Counted from the stretch's first letter, positions 15,952 to 25,425 are shown. The stretch: DNA of 49,261 nucleotides from an uncultured Eubacteriales bacterium (GCA_902765305.1 CACWZI010000077.1:1-49261); one strand, 5' to 3'. Notes: generated by a model from the sequence alone, not told the origin. Numbers and translations: made by a program.

Positions 15952-18866
15952 TGATCACGCTCCCGCGCTTCATCGGCCTCCCAGACCAGCTCCTCCAGCG
16001 TCCGGAACAGGTGCTCCGGCTCCACGGGCTTGGACAGGTGGGCGTTCATGCCCACCTGCAGGCTGCGCTGCACGTCCTCGTCGAAGGCGTTGGCGGTCAT
16101 GGCGATGATGGGTACGCGCTTCGCGTCCGCCCGATCCAGGGCGCGGATCGCCTTCGTGGCCTCCAGGCCGTCCATCTCCGGCATGCGCACGTCCATCAGT
16201 ATGGCGTCGTAGTAGTCCAGTGGGCCGGCGTCGAACATCTCCACGGCGATCCTGCCGTTGGCGGCGTGCTCGATCTCGGCGTCCTTCATGGTGATCAGCT
16301 GCTTCATGATCTCAGCGTTGATCAGCACGTCCTCGGCCAGCAGCACCCGCCGGCCCTTCAGCTCTGCCCGCTTCTTTTCCTCGAACAGGCTCATGTTGTT
16401 CTTGCGGGCGATGCGCTCGAACTCGTCCACCACGTTGGTGGCGAACAGCGGCTTGGCCAGGAAGCTGTCCACGCCGGCGTGCAGCGCCTCGTCCATGATG
16501 TCGTCCCAGTTGAACGAGGTCAGTATGATGACGGTGGTCTCGTTGTCGTAGCGCTTGCGGATGCGCCGGGCCACCTCAAGGCCGTCCATGCCGGGCATCT
16601 TCCAGTCCAGCAGCACCAGGTTGTAGCCCTCATGCCTGGCGTGCTGTGTCTCCAGCATCTGCAGGGCCTGAGCGCCGCCCAGGCAGGTGTCCGCCTGTAT
16701 GCCGACCTCCTCCAGCACCAGCCTGGCGTGTTCCGCGGCGATCTCCTCGTCGTCCACCACCAGCACGCGCATGTCCTTTGGCCGGATGCTGCGCACAACG
16801 GCGTCCCGGTGGGCGCAGTTCTGCAGCGACACGATCACCGTAAACGCCGTGCCGACGCCCTTTTCCGATTCCACCGAGATGGTGCCGTTCATCAGCTCCA
16901 CGATGTTCTTGGTGATGGCCATGCCCAGGCCCGTGGAGCCGTACTTGCTGCTGCGGCTGCTGTCCTCCTGGGTGAAGGAATCGAATATCTTCGGTATGAA
17001 CGCCTTGTCCATGCCGATGCCGGTATCCCTGATCACGAATTTGATGGTCGACTGGCCGTTGAAGCTGCCGGTGCGCTCCACGGACAGGGTCACGCTGCCG
17101 GGGGCGTCGGTAAACTTGATGGCGTTGGATAATATGTTGATCAGCACCTGCTTCAGCTTCATGTCGTCGCCGATGTAATAGTCGCTGACCCCGCCCACCA
17201 TCGTGCATTCGTATTTCAGGCCGCGCTCGCTGCACTGGGACATGACCATGGTGTTGATCTGCTCCAGCATGGTCCTGAACGAGAATTCCTCCCGGCGGAT
17301 GACCATGCGGCCGGATTCGATGCGGCTCATGTCCAGTATGTCGTTGATCAGCCCCAGCAGGTGCCGGGCGCTGCCCCCGATCTTCTCCAGGTACTCCCGT
17401 GTCTCAGTCTCCAGCCTGGGATTGCGCAAGGCCAGGCTGTCCAGGCCGATGATGGCGTTCATCGGCGTGCGGATCTCGTGGCTCATGTTGGACAGGAAGG
17501 CCGTTTTGGCGTTGTTGGCCTGCTCTGCAGCCGCCAGCGCGTCGGCCAGCACCCTGCGCTGCTCCAGGCTCTTGCGCATCTCGGCGTCGATGATCGTAAA
17601 GCCCACACCCACGGCGTGGACCACGTGGTCGTCCCGATCCGCCGGGTGCCGCACGCCCGCCATGCGCAGCATCTCGTAGTATTCCCTGCCACTGCGCCGC
17701 GCCAGGTAGCGGTAGGCGATGATGTTCTCGGTGGCCAGCGCCCTGCGGATGTTGTCGGGCTCGATGAAATCCATGAAGCCCGCCCTGTACGCCTCGTCTA
17801 CATAATTATCGCAGTATTCGGCAAAGCGCCGGTAGAAGGGGAAGCGCATGCCCTCGGTATAGTGGTCCGGGTCCCCGGCGTCGGCCCGATAGCAGATGGC
17901 GACGTCCGCGTCCAGGTCCACGTGGTACACGCTGCGGTAATCCGAGGCCATGGCGGTGATCATGTTGTCCAGCTGCACCCGGTGCTGCTCCTGCCGGAGC
18001 AGCGCCTGCTGCACCGCCTGCTCCTGGCGGACTTCGTCGTCCACGTCCTTGAAGCCGCACACGACCCCCAGCTTGCCGCCGGGCATGTCGACCTTGGCGA
18101 ATTCAATGCGGAAGAAGCGCTCGCTGCCGTCCTTCATCGTGCGCAGGTAGTTGACCGCGAACTGGGGCTTCTCCGACAGGCGCTTGGTGATGTTTTTCAG
18201 GGTCAGCTCCTCCTGGAGCCGCGCTTGGTCGGCGGGGGCTACCGTGGTGCGGATGTAATAATCCTTGGCCTGGGAATACTTCATCCGGCCCAGGGCGTCC
18301 CGGATGGGCACGGCGTGGTCGGTCAGCCCCTCGGTGTCGCCCCGGTACAGCGAGAAGGTCTCCGTCTCCACGTCCTTGATCAGCCACACCGTGTGGTAGG
18401 CCTCGCTGAGCGCCTCGATCACCGCCGTGCGGATGGCCGCGTCCGAGGCGACCCGCTCCCGCTTCTCGGTGATGTCGGAGATAAACACGTAGTAGATGCC
18501 GCCGTAGGCGTCGGTGTCGGTGTAGTGGCCGAAGTCGTCCACCCAGCGCACCGCCCCGTCCCGACGGATGATGCGGTACTCCGCGTAGTCCATCTGGTCC
18601 TCGCTGCGCTCGATCTGCTCGACGATGGACTGGGAGACCGCGTCGTAGTCGTCCGGGTGGAGCATGCCCTTGAAGGTCCACCCGGTCAGGGCCTCGAACT
18701 GGGCCCTGTCCGCGCAGCCAAAGATTTCAAACACGGCGCGGTTGGCGTACAGCAGCGTCTCCGGCGGCGCGGCCTTGTAAATGAAGAATCCGCCCGGCAT
18801 GTGCTTCCCAATCTCCTCGATGATGGCGAGATTCTGCTCATTCAGTTCAAACTTTTTGCCAAACAT
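15948..18866 (-). CDS. Cytoplasmic PAS hybrid histidine kinase with two receivers
   Basis: A 972-residue soluble kinase with no membrane helix. A PAS domain (about 15-140; ANRAVFEIFG and RDGAVRWV motifs) is followed by about 300 residues containing at least one more PAS-like unit, then HisKA with His463 (MSHEIRTPMN), an ATPase domain (RDTGIGM, GTGLGMAI) and two receivers with Asp754 (LDWKMPGMDG) and Asp892 (MDVRMPEMDG). It is the first gene of the three-kinase operon, behind a good promoter and a GGGGGAAG ribosome site, and its TGA overlaps the next gene's ATG. Being cytosolic, it may sense an internal metabolite or redox state. No HPt domain is present. Confidence 0.92.
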   Translation of the reverse strand: MFGKKFELNEQNLAIIEEIGKHMPGGFFIYKAAPPETLLYANRAVFEIFGCADRAQFEALTGWTFKGMLHPDDYDAVSQSIVEQIERSEDQMDYAEYRIIRRDGAVRWVDDFGHYTDTDAYGGIYYVFISDITEKRERVASDAAIRTAVIEALSEAYHTVWLIKDVETETFSLYRGDTEGLTDHAVPIRDALGRMKYSQAKDYYIRTTVAPADQARLQEELTLKNITKRLSEKPQFAVNYLRTMKDGSERFFRIEFAKVDMPGGKLGVVCGFKDVDDEVRQEQAVQQALLRQEQHRVQLDNMITAMASDYRSVYHVDLDADVAICYRADAGDPDHYTEGMRFPFYRRFAEYCDNYVDEAYRAGFMDFIEPDNIRRALATENIIAYRYLARRSGREYYEMLRMAGVRHPADRDDHVVHAVGVGFTIIDAEMRKSLEQRRVLADALAAAEQANNAKTAFLSNMSHEIRTPMNAIIGLDSLALRNPRLETETREYLEKIGGSARHLLGLINDILDMSRIESGRMVIRREEFSFRTMLEQINTMVMSQCSERGLKYECTMVGGVSDYYIGDDMKLKQVLINILSNAIKFTDAPGSVTLSVERTGSFNGQSTIKFVIRDTGIGMDKAFIPKIFDSFTQEDSSRSSKYGSTGLGMAITKNIVELMNGTISVESEKGVGTAFTVIVSLQNCAHRDAVVRSIRPKDMRVLVVDDEEIAAEHARLVLEEVGIQADTCLGGAQALQMLETQHARHEGYNLVLLDWKMPGMDGLEVARRIRKRYDNETTVIILTSFNWDDIMDEALHAGVDSFLAKPLFATNVVDEFERIARKNNMSLFEEKKRAELKGRRVLLAEDVLINAEIMKQLITMKDAEIEHAANGRIAVEMFDAGPLDYYDAILMDVRMPEMDGLEATKAIRALDRADAKRVPIIAMTANAFDEDVQRSLQVGMNAHLSKPVEPEHLFRTLEELVWEADEARERDQ

Positions 18867-18930
18867 GTTCCGCTTCCCCCGTTTGCGCGTCGATGCGTCC
18901 TTTCACGCTATTATGGCTTCATTTTTCCAT

Positions 18931-18960
18931 ATTATAGCATTTGCTTGAAAGGGTTGTCAA
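18931..18960 (-). promoter_or_regulatory. Promoter of the three-kinase operon
   Basis: On the minus strand a perfect TTGACA (18955-18960) and a perfect TATAAT (18931-18936) are 18 bases apart, with TGC before the -10 (extended -10). The first ATG is 64 bases further on. Confidence 0.85.
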
Positions 18961-18980
18961 TTCGCTGTTGGGAATGTTGC

Positions 18981-19049
18981 AAATACTAATTTGTCGCGCT
19001 GCGACAAATCAGTAGTTAGGTTTTAGGTTATAGGTTTTAGGTGTTAAGG
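18981..19049. repeat. Imperfect palindrome plus TTTTAGG-type array
   Basis: Arms at 18981-18997 and 19001-19017 share the ACTRATTTGTCGC core and are followed by irregular AGGTTTTAGG repeats up to about 19049. It lies between the two divergent signalling promoters. Two mismatches in the stem show that this copy is decaying. Confidence 0.75.
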
Positions 19050-19055
19050 AAGGTA

Positions 19056-19148
19056 GAAATCCTGACGGATTTCTTTTATTCAAAGGACCGAGAAACGTAG
19101 TAACTACTGCCGTTTCCTTTGAATCAAACAAATCCCGAAGGGATTTTC
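19056..19148. repeat. Imperfect palindromic element, about 93 bp
   Basis: Nested inverted matches are visible: GAAACG (19092-19097) with CGTTTC (19111-19116), TTCAAAGGA with TCCTTTGAA, and outer GAAATCC with GGGATTTTC. It directly follows the heptamer array and precedes the promoter of the APC/cyclic-di-GMP gene. It resembles a short non-coding mobile or extragenic palindrome; no gene is seen. Confidence 0.55.
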
Positions 19149-19169
19149 TCCCAAAATCCACAAAAGCTA

Positions 19170-19199
19170 TGGACAATCCCCTGCCTGGCATGATACAAT
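19170..19199 (+). promoter_or_regulatory. Promoter of the APC-GGDEF-EAL gene
   Basis: TGGACA (19170-19175) and TACAAT (19194-19199) are 18 bases apart. The start chosen for the gene is 61 bases downstream. Confidence 0.6.
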
Positions 19200-19259
19200 A
19201 CAATAAGGTAAATGCGGTATTGTCTGCGCATTATCGATCCTTTCAAAAGGGGTATGTCT

Positions 19260-22200
19260 ATGGAGACCAACAATCAAACCCGGCTGGGCGCGCGGCTGTC
19301 GCCCTTCAACGCCTGGGCGTTCGCGCTGGGCACGGCGGTGGGCTGGGGCTCGCTGGTGGTGACGGCGAACAGCTATCTCGGGCAGGCCGGACCGATGGGC
19401 AGCGTATTGGGCATCGTGCTGGGCACGCTGATCATGCTGTTCATCGGCCGGAACTACAGTTACATGATGCAGGTCTTTCCCGACGCCGGCGGCGCCTATA
19501 CCTACAGCCGCAAGGTCTTCGGCTACGACCACGGCTTTCTGACCGGCTGGTTTTTGACGCTGACCTACCTGGCGGTGCTGTGGGCCAACGCCACGTCGAT
19601 CCCCCTGTTCACCCGCTACTTCCTGGGCGGGGTGCTTCAGATCGGGAAGATGTACACCATATTCGGCTATGACGTCTACCTCGGCGAGACCGTGGTCACC
19701 ATCGCGGTGATCCTGGCCACGGCCTATCTGTGCACCCACAGCCACAAGCTGACCGTGGGGCTGATGACCGGCCTGGTCTGCGTGTTCTGTGGGGGAATCG
19801 TCGCCGTGTTCGTCGCGGCGATGCTCGGTTTGAAGATACCCCTCGAGCCCCGCACTATTCCCGACGCCGGCGTCCTGGGACAGATCGTCAAGATCGCGGT
19901 CATCAGCCCCTGGGCCTTCATCGGCTTCGAGAGCATCTCCCACCGCACCGAGGAGTTCGCCTTCCCCCACAGGAAGATCTTCCGGGTGATGGTGGCGGCG
20001 CTGATCGCCACGGGGCTGCTGTACGCCCTGGTCACGCTGCTGTCCGTCACCGCCTACCCGGACCGCTACGGCTCCTGGCTGGAATACATCCGGGATCGGG
20101 GCAACCTGTCGGGCATCGAGGCCGTGCCGGCCTTCTACGCCGCCCACCACTACCTGGGCGAGGGCGGCGTGTGGATACTGATGGCGTCGCTGATGGCACT
20201 GATACTGACCTCCCTCATCGGCAACACCACCTGCCTGAGCCGCCTGTTCTACGCCCAGAGCCTGGACGGCATACTGCCCAAGAAGATCTCCGAGCTCAAC
20301 AAACATGGCGTGCCCGCCAACGCCATGATGCTGATCGCGGCGGTGTCGTCGGTGGTGCCCTTCGTGGGCCGCACGGCCATCGGCTGGATCGTGGACGTCA
20401 CCACCATCGGCGCCACGCTGATCTACGGCTTCGTGTCGGCCGCGGCCTACAAGACGGCGAAGAACCGCAGGGACAAGGTGGAGAAGTGGACCGGCCTGAT
20501 CGGCCTGGGGCTGATGATCGCCTTCGGCCTGTACATACTGCTGCCGAACCTGGTCTCCTACGGCTCGATGGAGCCCGAGACCTATTTCCTGTTCGTGGTG
20601 TGGAGCGTCATGGGCTTCCTGTTCTTCCGCGCCATACTGCGCAACGACAGGGAAAAGCGGTTCGGAGGCTCGGTGGTGGTGTGGATCGCGCTGCTGTCGC
20701 TGGTGCTGCTGATCAGCCTGATCTGGATGCGCCAGTCGATGATCGTGGCCAACGACCAGATGCTGGGCAGCATCAAGGCCTACTACGCCGAGATCGGCGA
20801 CGCCACCCGCATGGCCGACGAGGCCTATATCGAACAGCAGGCCAACTGGCTGGACACCCAGAACTCCCGCACGCTGCTGATGGCCATCGTCATGTTTGCC
20901 ATCGCCGTAGGCATGATGTTCTCGAACCACGCCTACCTGAGCCGGCGGGCGAACGAGAGCGAGCAGGCGGCCAACGTCGACCCGATGACCGGCGTGAAGA
21001 GCAAGCACGCCTTCCTGAAGAAGGAGCGGGACATCGACGGAACCATCTCAGACGGCACCGTCAAGGATTTCGCCATAGCGGTCTGCGACGTGAACGGTCT
21101 GAAAAAGATCAACGATACCCTCGGCCACAAGGCCGGGGACGAATACATCTGCAAGGCCTCGAAGCTGATTAGCGAAATCTTCAAGCACAGCCCCGTCTAC
21201 CGCACCGGCGGCGACGAATTCGTGGTCGTACTCACGGACCGGGATTACGCCGTGCGCAAGGAACTGATGAAGGTGCTGCACGACCGCTCCGTGGATCACA
21301 TCTCCACCGAGGGCGTGGTGGTATCCGGCGGCATTTCCGACTTCGCCAAGGGCGAGGACGTCAGCTTCCACCAGGTGTTCGAGCGCGCGGACGCGCTGAT
21401 GTATGAAGAAAAGCAACTGCTGAAGGGCCTGGGCTCCATCAGCCGGGACGAGGACCCCGAGGAGGAAAAGCCCGGCGACGAGGCCTCCGTGCTCAACGTG
21501 CGCAAGAAGGTGCTGGTGGTCGAGGACGAGGCGGTCAACCGGATGATGCTGGGCAACGTCATCGAAGCCGATTACGACGTGCTCTACGCCGAGGACGGCA
21601 TCGAGGCCATGCACCTGATCGAAGCCAACAAGGGCGACCTGGCGCTGCTGCTGCTGGATCTGCAGATGCCCCGCATGAACGGCATGGAGGTCCTCAAGGC
21701 CGTCAAAGCGGACAAGGACCTGCGGCAGCTGCCCATCATCGTGCTCACCGCCGATCAGAACGCGGAGCTGGAATGCCTGAAAATCGGAGCCGTGGATTTC
21801 ATACCGAAGCCCTACCCCGCCTGGGAGATCGTCAAGGCCCGGGTGGACCGTTGCGTGGAGCTGTCCGAGAGCCGGGAGACCATCAAATCCACGGAGCGCG
21901 ACGGCCTGACCCGGCTTTACAACATCGACTACTTCCTGCGCTACGTCAACCTGTACGACCAGCGCTACCCCGAGATGGCCATGGACGCCGTGGTGGTGGA
22001 CATCAACCAGTTCCACATGCTCAACGAGCGCTACGGCAAGCACTATGCCGACGATATTCTGCGAAAGATCGGCGAGCGCATTCGCCACGCGGCCCGCAAG
22101 ATGGGCGGCGTGGGCTGCCGCCAGGGGGCCGACACCTTCCTGCTGTACTGCCCCTTCCACGAGGATTATTCCCCGCTGATGGAGCAGCTGGCCGCGGACG

Positions 22201-23567
22201 TGGCCGTGGACAACAGCGCCGCGGACCGGGTGCGCCTGCGCATGGGCGTCTATCCCCATGTGGACAAGACGCTGGACATCGAGCGCCGCTTCGACCGAGC
22301 CAGGATGGCCGCCGATTCGGTCAAGAGCGGCCAGGCCCGGGCCATCGGCATCTACGACGCGAAGCTGCACGAGGCCGCGCTGTTCCGCGACCGGCTGCTG
22401 GAGGACTTCCACAGCTCTGTGGAAAACCGGCGCTTCAAGGTCTACTTCCAGCCCAAGTTTGACATCCGGCCCGACAAGCCGGTGCTCTCCAGCGCCGAGG
22501 CGCTGGTGCGCTGGGATCACCCCGAGCTGGGCCTGATCAGCCCGATGGTGTTCATACCGCTGCTGGAGGAGAGCGGCATGATACTGGAGCTGGACCGCTT
22601 CGTCTGGCGCGAGGCCGCCGCGCGCATCCGCCTGTGGAAGGACAAGTACGGCTTCGCCGTGCCCGTGTCCGTGAACGTGTCCAGGATCGACATGCTGAAC
22701 CCGAACCTGAAGGGCATATTCAACGAGATCCTGGAAGCCTGCGACCTGGACACCGAGGACTTCATGCTGGAGATCACCGAGTCCGCCTACACCCGCGAAT
22801 CCGACCAGGTGCTGTCCACCGCCCGGGAGCTGCGGGGCATGGGGATGGGCTTCCGCATCGAGATGGACGACTTCGGCACCGGCTATTCCTCGCTGGGCAT
22901 GCTGACCAAGCTGCCCATCGACGCGCTGAAGCTGGACATGTCCTTCGTGCGCAGCGCCTTCGGGGAGAGGCGGGACGTGCGCATGATCGAGCTGATCATC
23001 GACATCGCCGAATACCTGCGGGTGCCCGTGGTGGCCGAGGGCGTGGAGACCGAGGAACAGCTGCTGGCGCTGAAGGCGCTGGGCTGCGATTACGTGCAGG
23101 GCTATTACTTCTCCAAGCCGGTGCCCGCCGAGGCGTTTGAGCGCTTCCTGGTGGAGCGCGGCAGGGACAGCGCCGAAATCAGCCCCGAGGTGCGCACCCG
23201 CTTCATGGGCGCTTCCGACTTCCTGGACAGCGACTGCGAGCGCATCTACTACGTCGACACGCGCACCGATTGCTACCTGGAGTTCTACAGGGGCTCCCGT
23301 GGCGTGCTGGAGATCCGCCCCGGCGGCACTGACTTTTTCCGCGACGCCCCCATGAAGCTGCTGGACGGCGTGGCCGAGGAGGACGCCGAAAGGGTTCGTG
23401 ACGCGCTGCAAAAGTGCCGCCTCACTCCGGCGTCCTCCGGCGAGGCCGAGACCGTGACGACCTATCGCTGCCTGCGCGGCGGCGTGCTGAAGCCCTGCCG
23501 ACTGGTGACGATCCCCGCCCGCGACGACGACGGCCACCACATCGTGATCGGCGTGAAGGCGGATTAA
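19260..23567 (+). CDS. APC-family permease fused to GGDEF-receiver-GGDEF-EAL cyclic-di-GMP enzyme
   Basis: A 1,435-residue fusion. I chose ATG 19260 because AAAAGGGG lies about seven bases upstream; ATG 19254 would be too close. Residues about 12-460 form a 12-helix APC permease (GWG at 28-30; SPWAFIGFES), followed by two more helices (about 470-492 and 537-555) around a 45-residue loop. Then come a GGDEF domain with intact active site (650-654), a receiver with Asp800 (LDLQMPRMNG), a second GGDEF with degenerate GADTF (956-960), an EAL domain with EAL (1080-1082), DDFGTG and EGVE motifs intact, and about 125 C-terminal residues of unknown type. It can plausibly make and degrade cyclic di-GMP in response to a transported or bound solute and to phosphorylation. 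The divergent kinases are candidate phospho-donors. The architecture is certain; its substrate and net activity are not. Confidence 0.92.
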   Translation: METNNQTRLGARLSPFNAWAFALGTAVGWGSLVVTANSYLGQAGPMGSVLGIVLGTLIMLFIGRNYSYMMQVFPDAGGAYTYSRKVFGYDHGFLTGWFLTLTYLAVLWANATSIPLFTRYFLGGVLQIGKMYTIFGYDVYLGETVVTIAVILATAYLCTHSHKLTVGLMTGLVCVFCGGIVAVFVAAMLGLKIPLEPRTIPDAGVLGQIVKIAVISPWAFIGFESISHRTEEFAFPHRKIFRVMVAALIATGLLYALVTLLSVTAYPDRYGSWLEYIRDRGNLSGIEAVPAFYAAHHYLGEGGVWILMASLMALILTSLIGNTTCLSRLFYAQSLDGILPKKISELNKHGVPANAMMLIAAVSSVVPFVGRTAIGWIVDVTTIGATLIYGFVSAAAYKTAKNRRDKVEKWTGLIGLGLMIAFGLYILLPNLVSYGSMEPETYFLFVVWSVMGFLFFRAILRNDREKRFGGSVVVWIALLSLVLLISLIWMRQSMIVANDQMLGSIKAYYAEIGDATRMADEAYIEQQANWLDTQNSRTLLMAIVMFAIAVGMMFSNHAYLSRRANESEQAANVDPMTGVKSKHAFLKKERDIDGTISDGTVKDFAIAVCDVNGLKKINDTLGHKAGDEYICKASKLISEIFKHSPVYRTGGDEFVVVLTDRDYAVRKELMKVLHDRSVDHISTEGVVVSGGISDFAKGEDVSFHQVFERADALMYEEKQLLKGLGSISRDEDPEEEKPGDEASVLNVRKKVLVVEDEAVNRMMLGNVIEADYDVLYAEDGIEAMHLIEANKGDLALLLLDLQMPRMNGMEVLKAVKADKDLRQLPIIVLTADQNAELECLKIGAVDFIPKPYPAWEIVKARVDRCVELSESRETIKSTERDGLTRLYNIDYFLRYVNLYDQRYPEMAMDAVVVDINQFHMLNERYGKHYADDILRKIGERIRHAARKMGGVGCRQGADTFLLYCPFHEDYSPLMEQLAADVAVDNSAADRVRLRMGVYPHVDKTLDIERRFDRARMAADSVKSGQARAIGIYDAKLHEAALFRDRLLEDFHSSVENRRFKVYFQPKFDIRPDKPVLSSAEALVRWDHPELGLISPMVFIPLLEESGMILELDRFVWREAAARIRLWKDKYGFAVPVSVNVSRIDMLNPNLKGIFNEILEACDLDTEDFMLEITESAYTRESDQVLSTARELRGMGMGFRIEMDDFGTGYSSLGMLTKLPIDALKLDMSFVRSAFGERRDVRMIELIIDIAEYLRVPVVAEGVETEEQLLALKALGCDYVQGYYFSKPVPAEAFERFLVERGRDSAEISPEVRTRFMGASDFLDSDCERIYYVDTRTDCYLEFYRGSRGVLEIRPGGTDFFRDAPMKLLDGVAEEDAERVRDALQKCRLTPASSGEAETVTTYRCLRGGVLKPCRLVTIPARDDDGHHIVIGVKAD

Positions 23568-23580
23568 AGGAGAATGACTC

Positions 23581-24081
23581 ATGACCATCTATTTCGACAT
23601 GGACGGCGTGCTGGCCGACTTTGACCGGGGTTTGCGGGAGCTCTGCGGCATCGAGCCCCTGTCCGTCAACGAAGCGCGCTCACCGGAATATGAGGATGCC
23701 ATGTGGGCCGCCATTCGCGCCGTGCCCCACTTTTACCTCTCGCTTGAGCCGATGCCCGGCGCGTTGGAGATGTTTGAGCAGCTCTCCCGCCGGGAGGGCG
23801 CGCGTTGCGAGATCCTCACCGGCATACCCAAGCCCCGGCGTGGCATCGCCACCGCCGGCGAGGACAAGGCCGAATGGGTACGGCGTTACCTGTCCGCCCG
23901 GGTGCCCTGCAACATCGTGTTCAAGGAGGAAAAGCCCCGCTTCTGCAAGGGCCCGGACTGCGTGCTGATCGACGACACTCAGGCCAACATCGCCGCATGG
24001 GAAGCGATGGGCGGCACGGGGGTCCTGCATCGCTCGCCCGAAAAGACGCTGCGCGCCCTGTCCCCGCTGCTGTGCATGTGA
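23581..24081 (+). CDS. 5'(3')-deoxyribonucleotidase-like HAD phosphatase
   Basis: A 166-residue HAD-superfamily hydrolase of the 5'-nucleotidase type C group, which removes phosphate from (deoxy)nucleoside monophosphates. The nucleophile motif is DMDGVLADFD (Asp6 and Asp8), and the metal-binding motif near the C terminus is LIDDTQANI. Length fits the bacterial family. It begins 13 bases after the APC-GGDEF-EAL stop codon with an AAAGGAG site, so it is probably co-transcribed with it. Whether that reflects a role in cyclic-nucleotide breakdown is only a guess; the enzyme may simply serve nucleotide salvage. Confidence 0.8.
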   Translation: MTIYFDMDGVLADFDRGLRELCGIEPLSVNEARSPEYEDAMWAAIRAVPHFYLSLEPMPGALEMFEQLSRREGARCEILTGIPKPRRGIATAGEDKAEWVRRYLSARVPCNIVFKEEKPRFCKGPDCVLIDDTQANIAAWEAMGGTGVLHRSPEKTLRALSPLLCM

Positions 24082-24117
24082 TACGGAAAATCCCCATCAT
24101 AAAAAAGGAGAACACCG

Positions 24118-25425
24118 ATGAAGAAGAAGCTGATACTGCTGTTCACCGTCGCCCTTTCCCTGTGTCTGATCGCCCAGGCCGCGCTGGCCGCGCCCGAGGG
24201 TTACACCCTGCGCCAGGTCACCATCCTCAGCCGCCACAACCTGCGGGCGCCGCTGTCCAGCAACGGCTCCGTGCCCGAGGAGCTGACCCCCCATAACTGG
24301 AACGAGTGGACCGGCAATTCCAGCGAACTGACGCTGAAGGGCGGCGCGCTGGAGATACGCATGGGCCAGTACTTCCGCAAGTGGCTGGAGCGCGAGGGCC
24401 TGATTCCGGAAAACTACGTGCCCGCCGACGGCGAGGTGCGCTTCTTTGCCCGAAACAAGCAGCGCTGCATCGCCACCGCCCGCTATTTCGCCACCGGCAT
24501 GATGCCCCTGGCCGACACGGTCGTTGAATACACCGGCGACGCCAACCACCCCGACGACATCTTCAAGCCTGTGCTGCACTACTACAGCGACGCCTACGCC
24601 GAAGCCGCCATCGCCAACGTCAACGAAATCGCCGGTGAAAACGGCTTTGCCAGCGCCAGCGCGGCCCTGAAGGACGGCATCGCGCTGGTGATGGACGTGG
24701 TGGACATGGCAGGCAGCGAAATCTACCAGAGCGGCAAGTACGGCGATCTGCTGGCCGACCCCTCGGGCATCAACCTTGAACCCGACAAGGAGCCGGACCT
24801 CTATGGCCCGATCAAGACCGCCAACCAGGTGGCCGACGCCCTGATGCTGCAGTACTACGAGATGCCCGACCCGGTGGCCGCCGCCTTCGGCCACGAGCTG
24901 ACCGAGGCGCAGTGGAAGCAGATCGTGGACGTGAAGGAGACCTTCGGCATGCTGCGCCACGGCGCGCCGCTGGTAGCCCTGTCCATCGCCAACCCGGTGG
25001 TAAAGGACCTGTACGGCGAACTGAAGAACGAAGGCCGCGTGTTCAGCTTCAGCTGCGCCCACGACTGCACCATACTGGGCGTGCTGTCCTCCCTGGGCGT
25101 GACGGACTACACATTGCCGGACACCCTGGAGATGCACACCCCCATCGGCGTGAAGCTGGTGTTCCAGCGCCTCACCGACGAGGCCGGCGCGAACTGGTAC
25201 GACGTGAGCCTGGTCTACCAGAGCACCCAGCAGACCCGGGACGTCTCGGAGCTGACCCTTGAAAACCCGCCGATGCGGTACGCCCTGGATTTCAAGGGCG
25301 TGGAGAAGAACGCCGACGGCCTGATCGCCGAGGCGGACCTGCTGGGCCTGTTCGAGGGGGCCATGGAGGCCTTCGACCGGCTGGACGACCAGTACGGCGA
25401 GATGGAGACGGACGCCGCGGCGTAA
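24118..25425 (+). CDS. Secreted histidine acid phosphatase (AppA/glucose-1-phosphatase-like)
   Basis: A 435-residue exported phosphatase of histidine phosphatase clan branch 2, the group of phytases and periplasmic glucose-1-phosphatases. A signal peptide ends around AQAALA. The catalytic RHNLRAP motif places the phospho-accepting His at residue 40, and the proton-donor HD pair is His315-Asp316 (CAHDCTI). Length matches the family. It follows the HAD gene by 36 bases with an AAAAGGAG ribosome site and ends before a bidirectional hairpin. It would release phosphate from phytate or sugar phosphates outside the membrane; the exact substrate cannot be told. Confidence 0.87.
   Translation: MKKKLILLFTVALSLCLIAQAALAAPEGYTLRQVTILSRHNLRAPLSSNGSVPEELTPHNWNEWTGNSSELTLKGGALEIRMGQYFRKWLEREGLIPENYVPADGEVRFFARNKQRCIATARYFATGMMPLADTVVEYTGDANHPDDIFKPVLHYYSDAYAEAAIANVNEIAGENGFASASAALKDGIALVMDVVDMAGSEIYQSGKYGDLLADPSGINLEPDKEPDLYGPIKTANQVADALMLQYYEMPDPVAAAFGHELTEAQWKQIVDVKETFGMLRHGAPLVALSIANPVVKDLYGELKNEGRVFSFSCAHDCTILGVLSSLGVTDYTLPDTLEMHTPIGVKLVFQRLTDEAGANWYDVSLVYQSTQQTRDVSELTLENPPMRYALDFKGVEKNADGLIAEADLLGLFEGAMEAFDRLDDQYGEMETDAAA

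Noticed and set aside
22086-22145. Second active diguanylate cyclase site
   Set aside because: The signature is GADTF, lacking the catalytic GGDEF/GGEEF residues, so activity is unlikely although nucleotide binding remains possible.
21048-23588. Minus-strand open frame of about 846 residues opposite the GGDEF-EAL part
   Set aside because: Antisense shadow; compositionally odd and without motifs.
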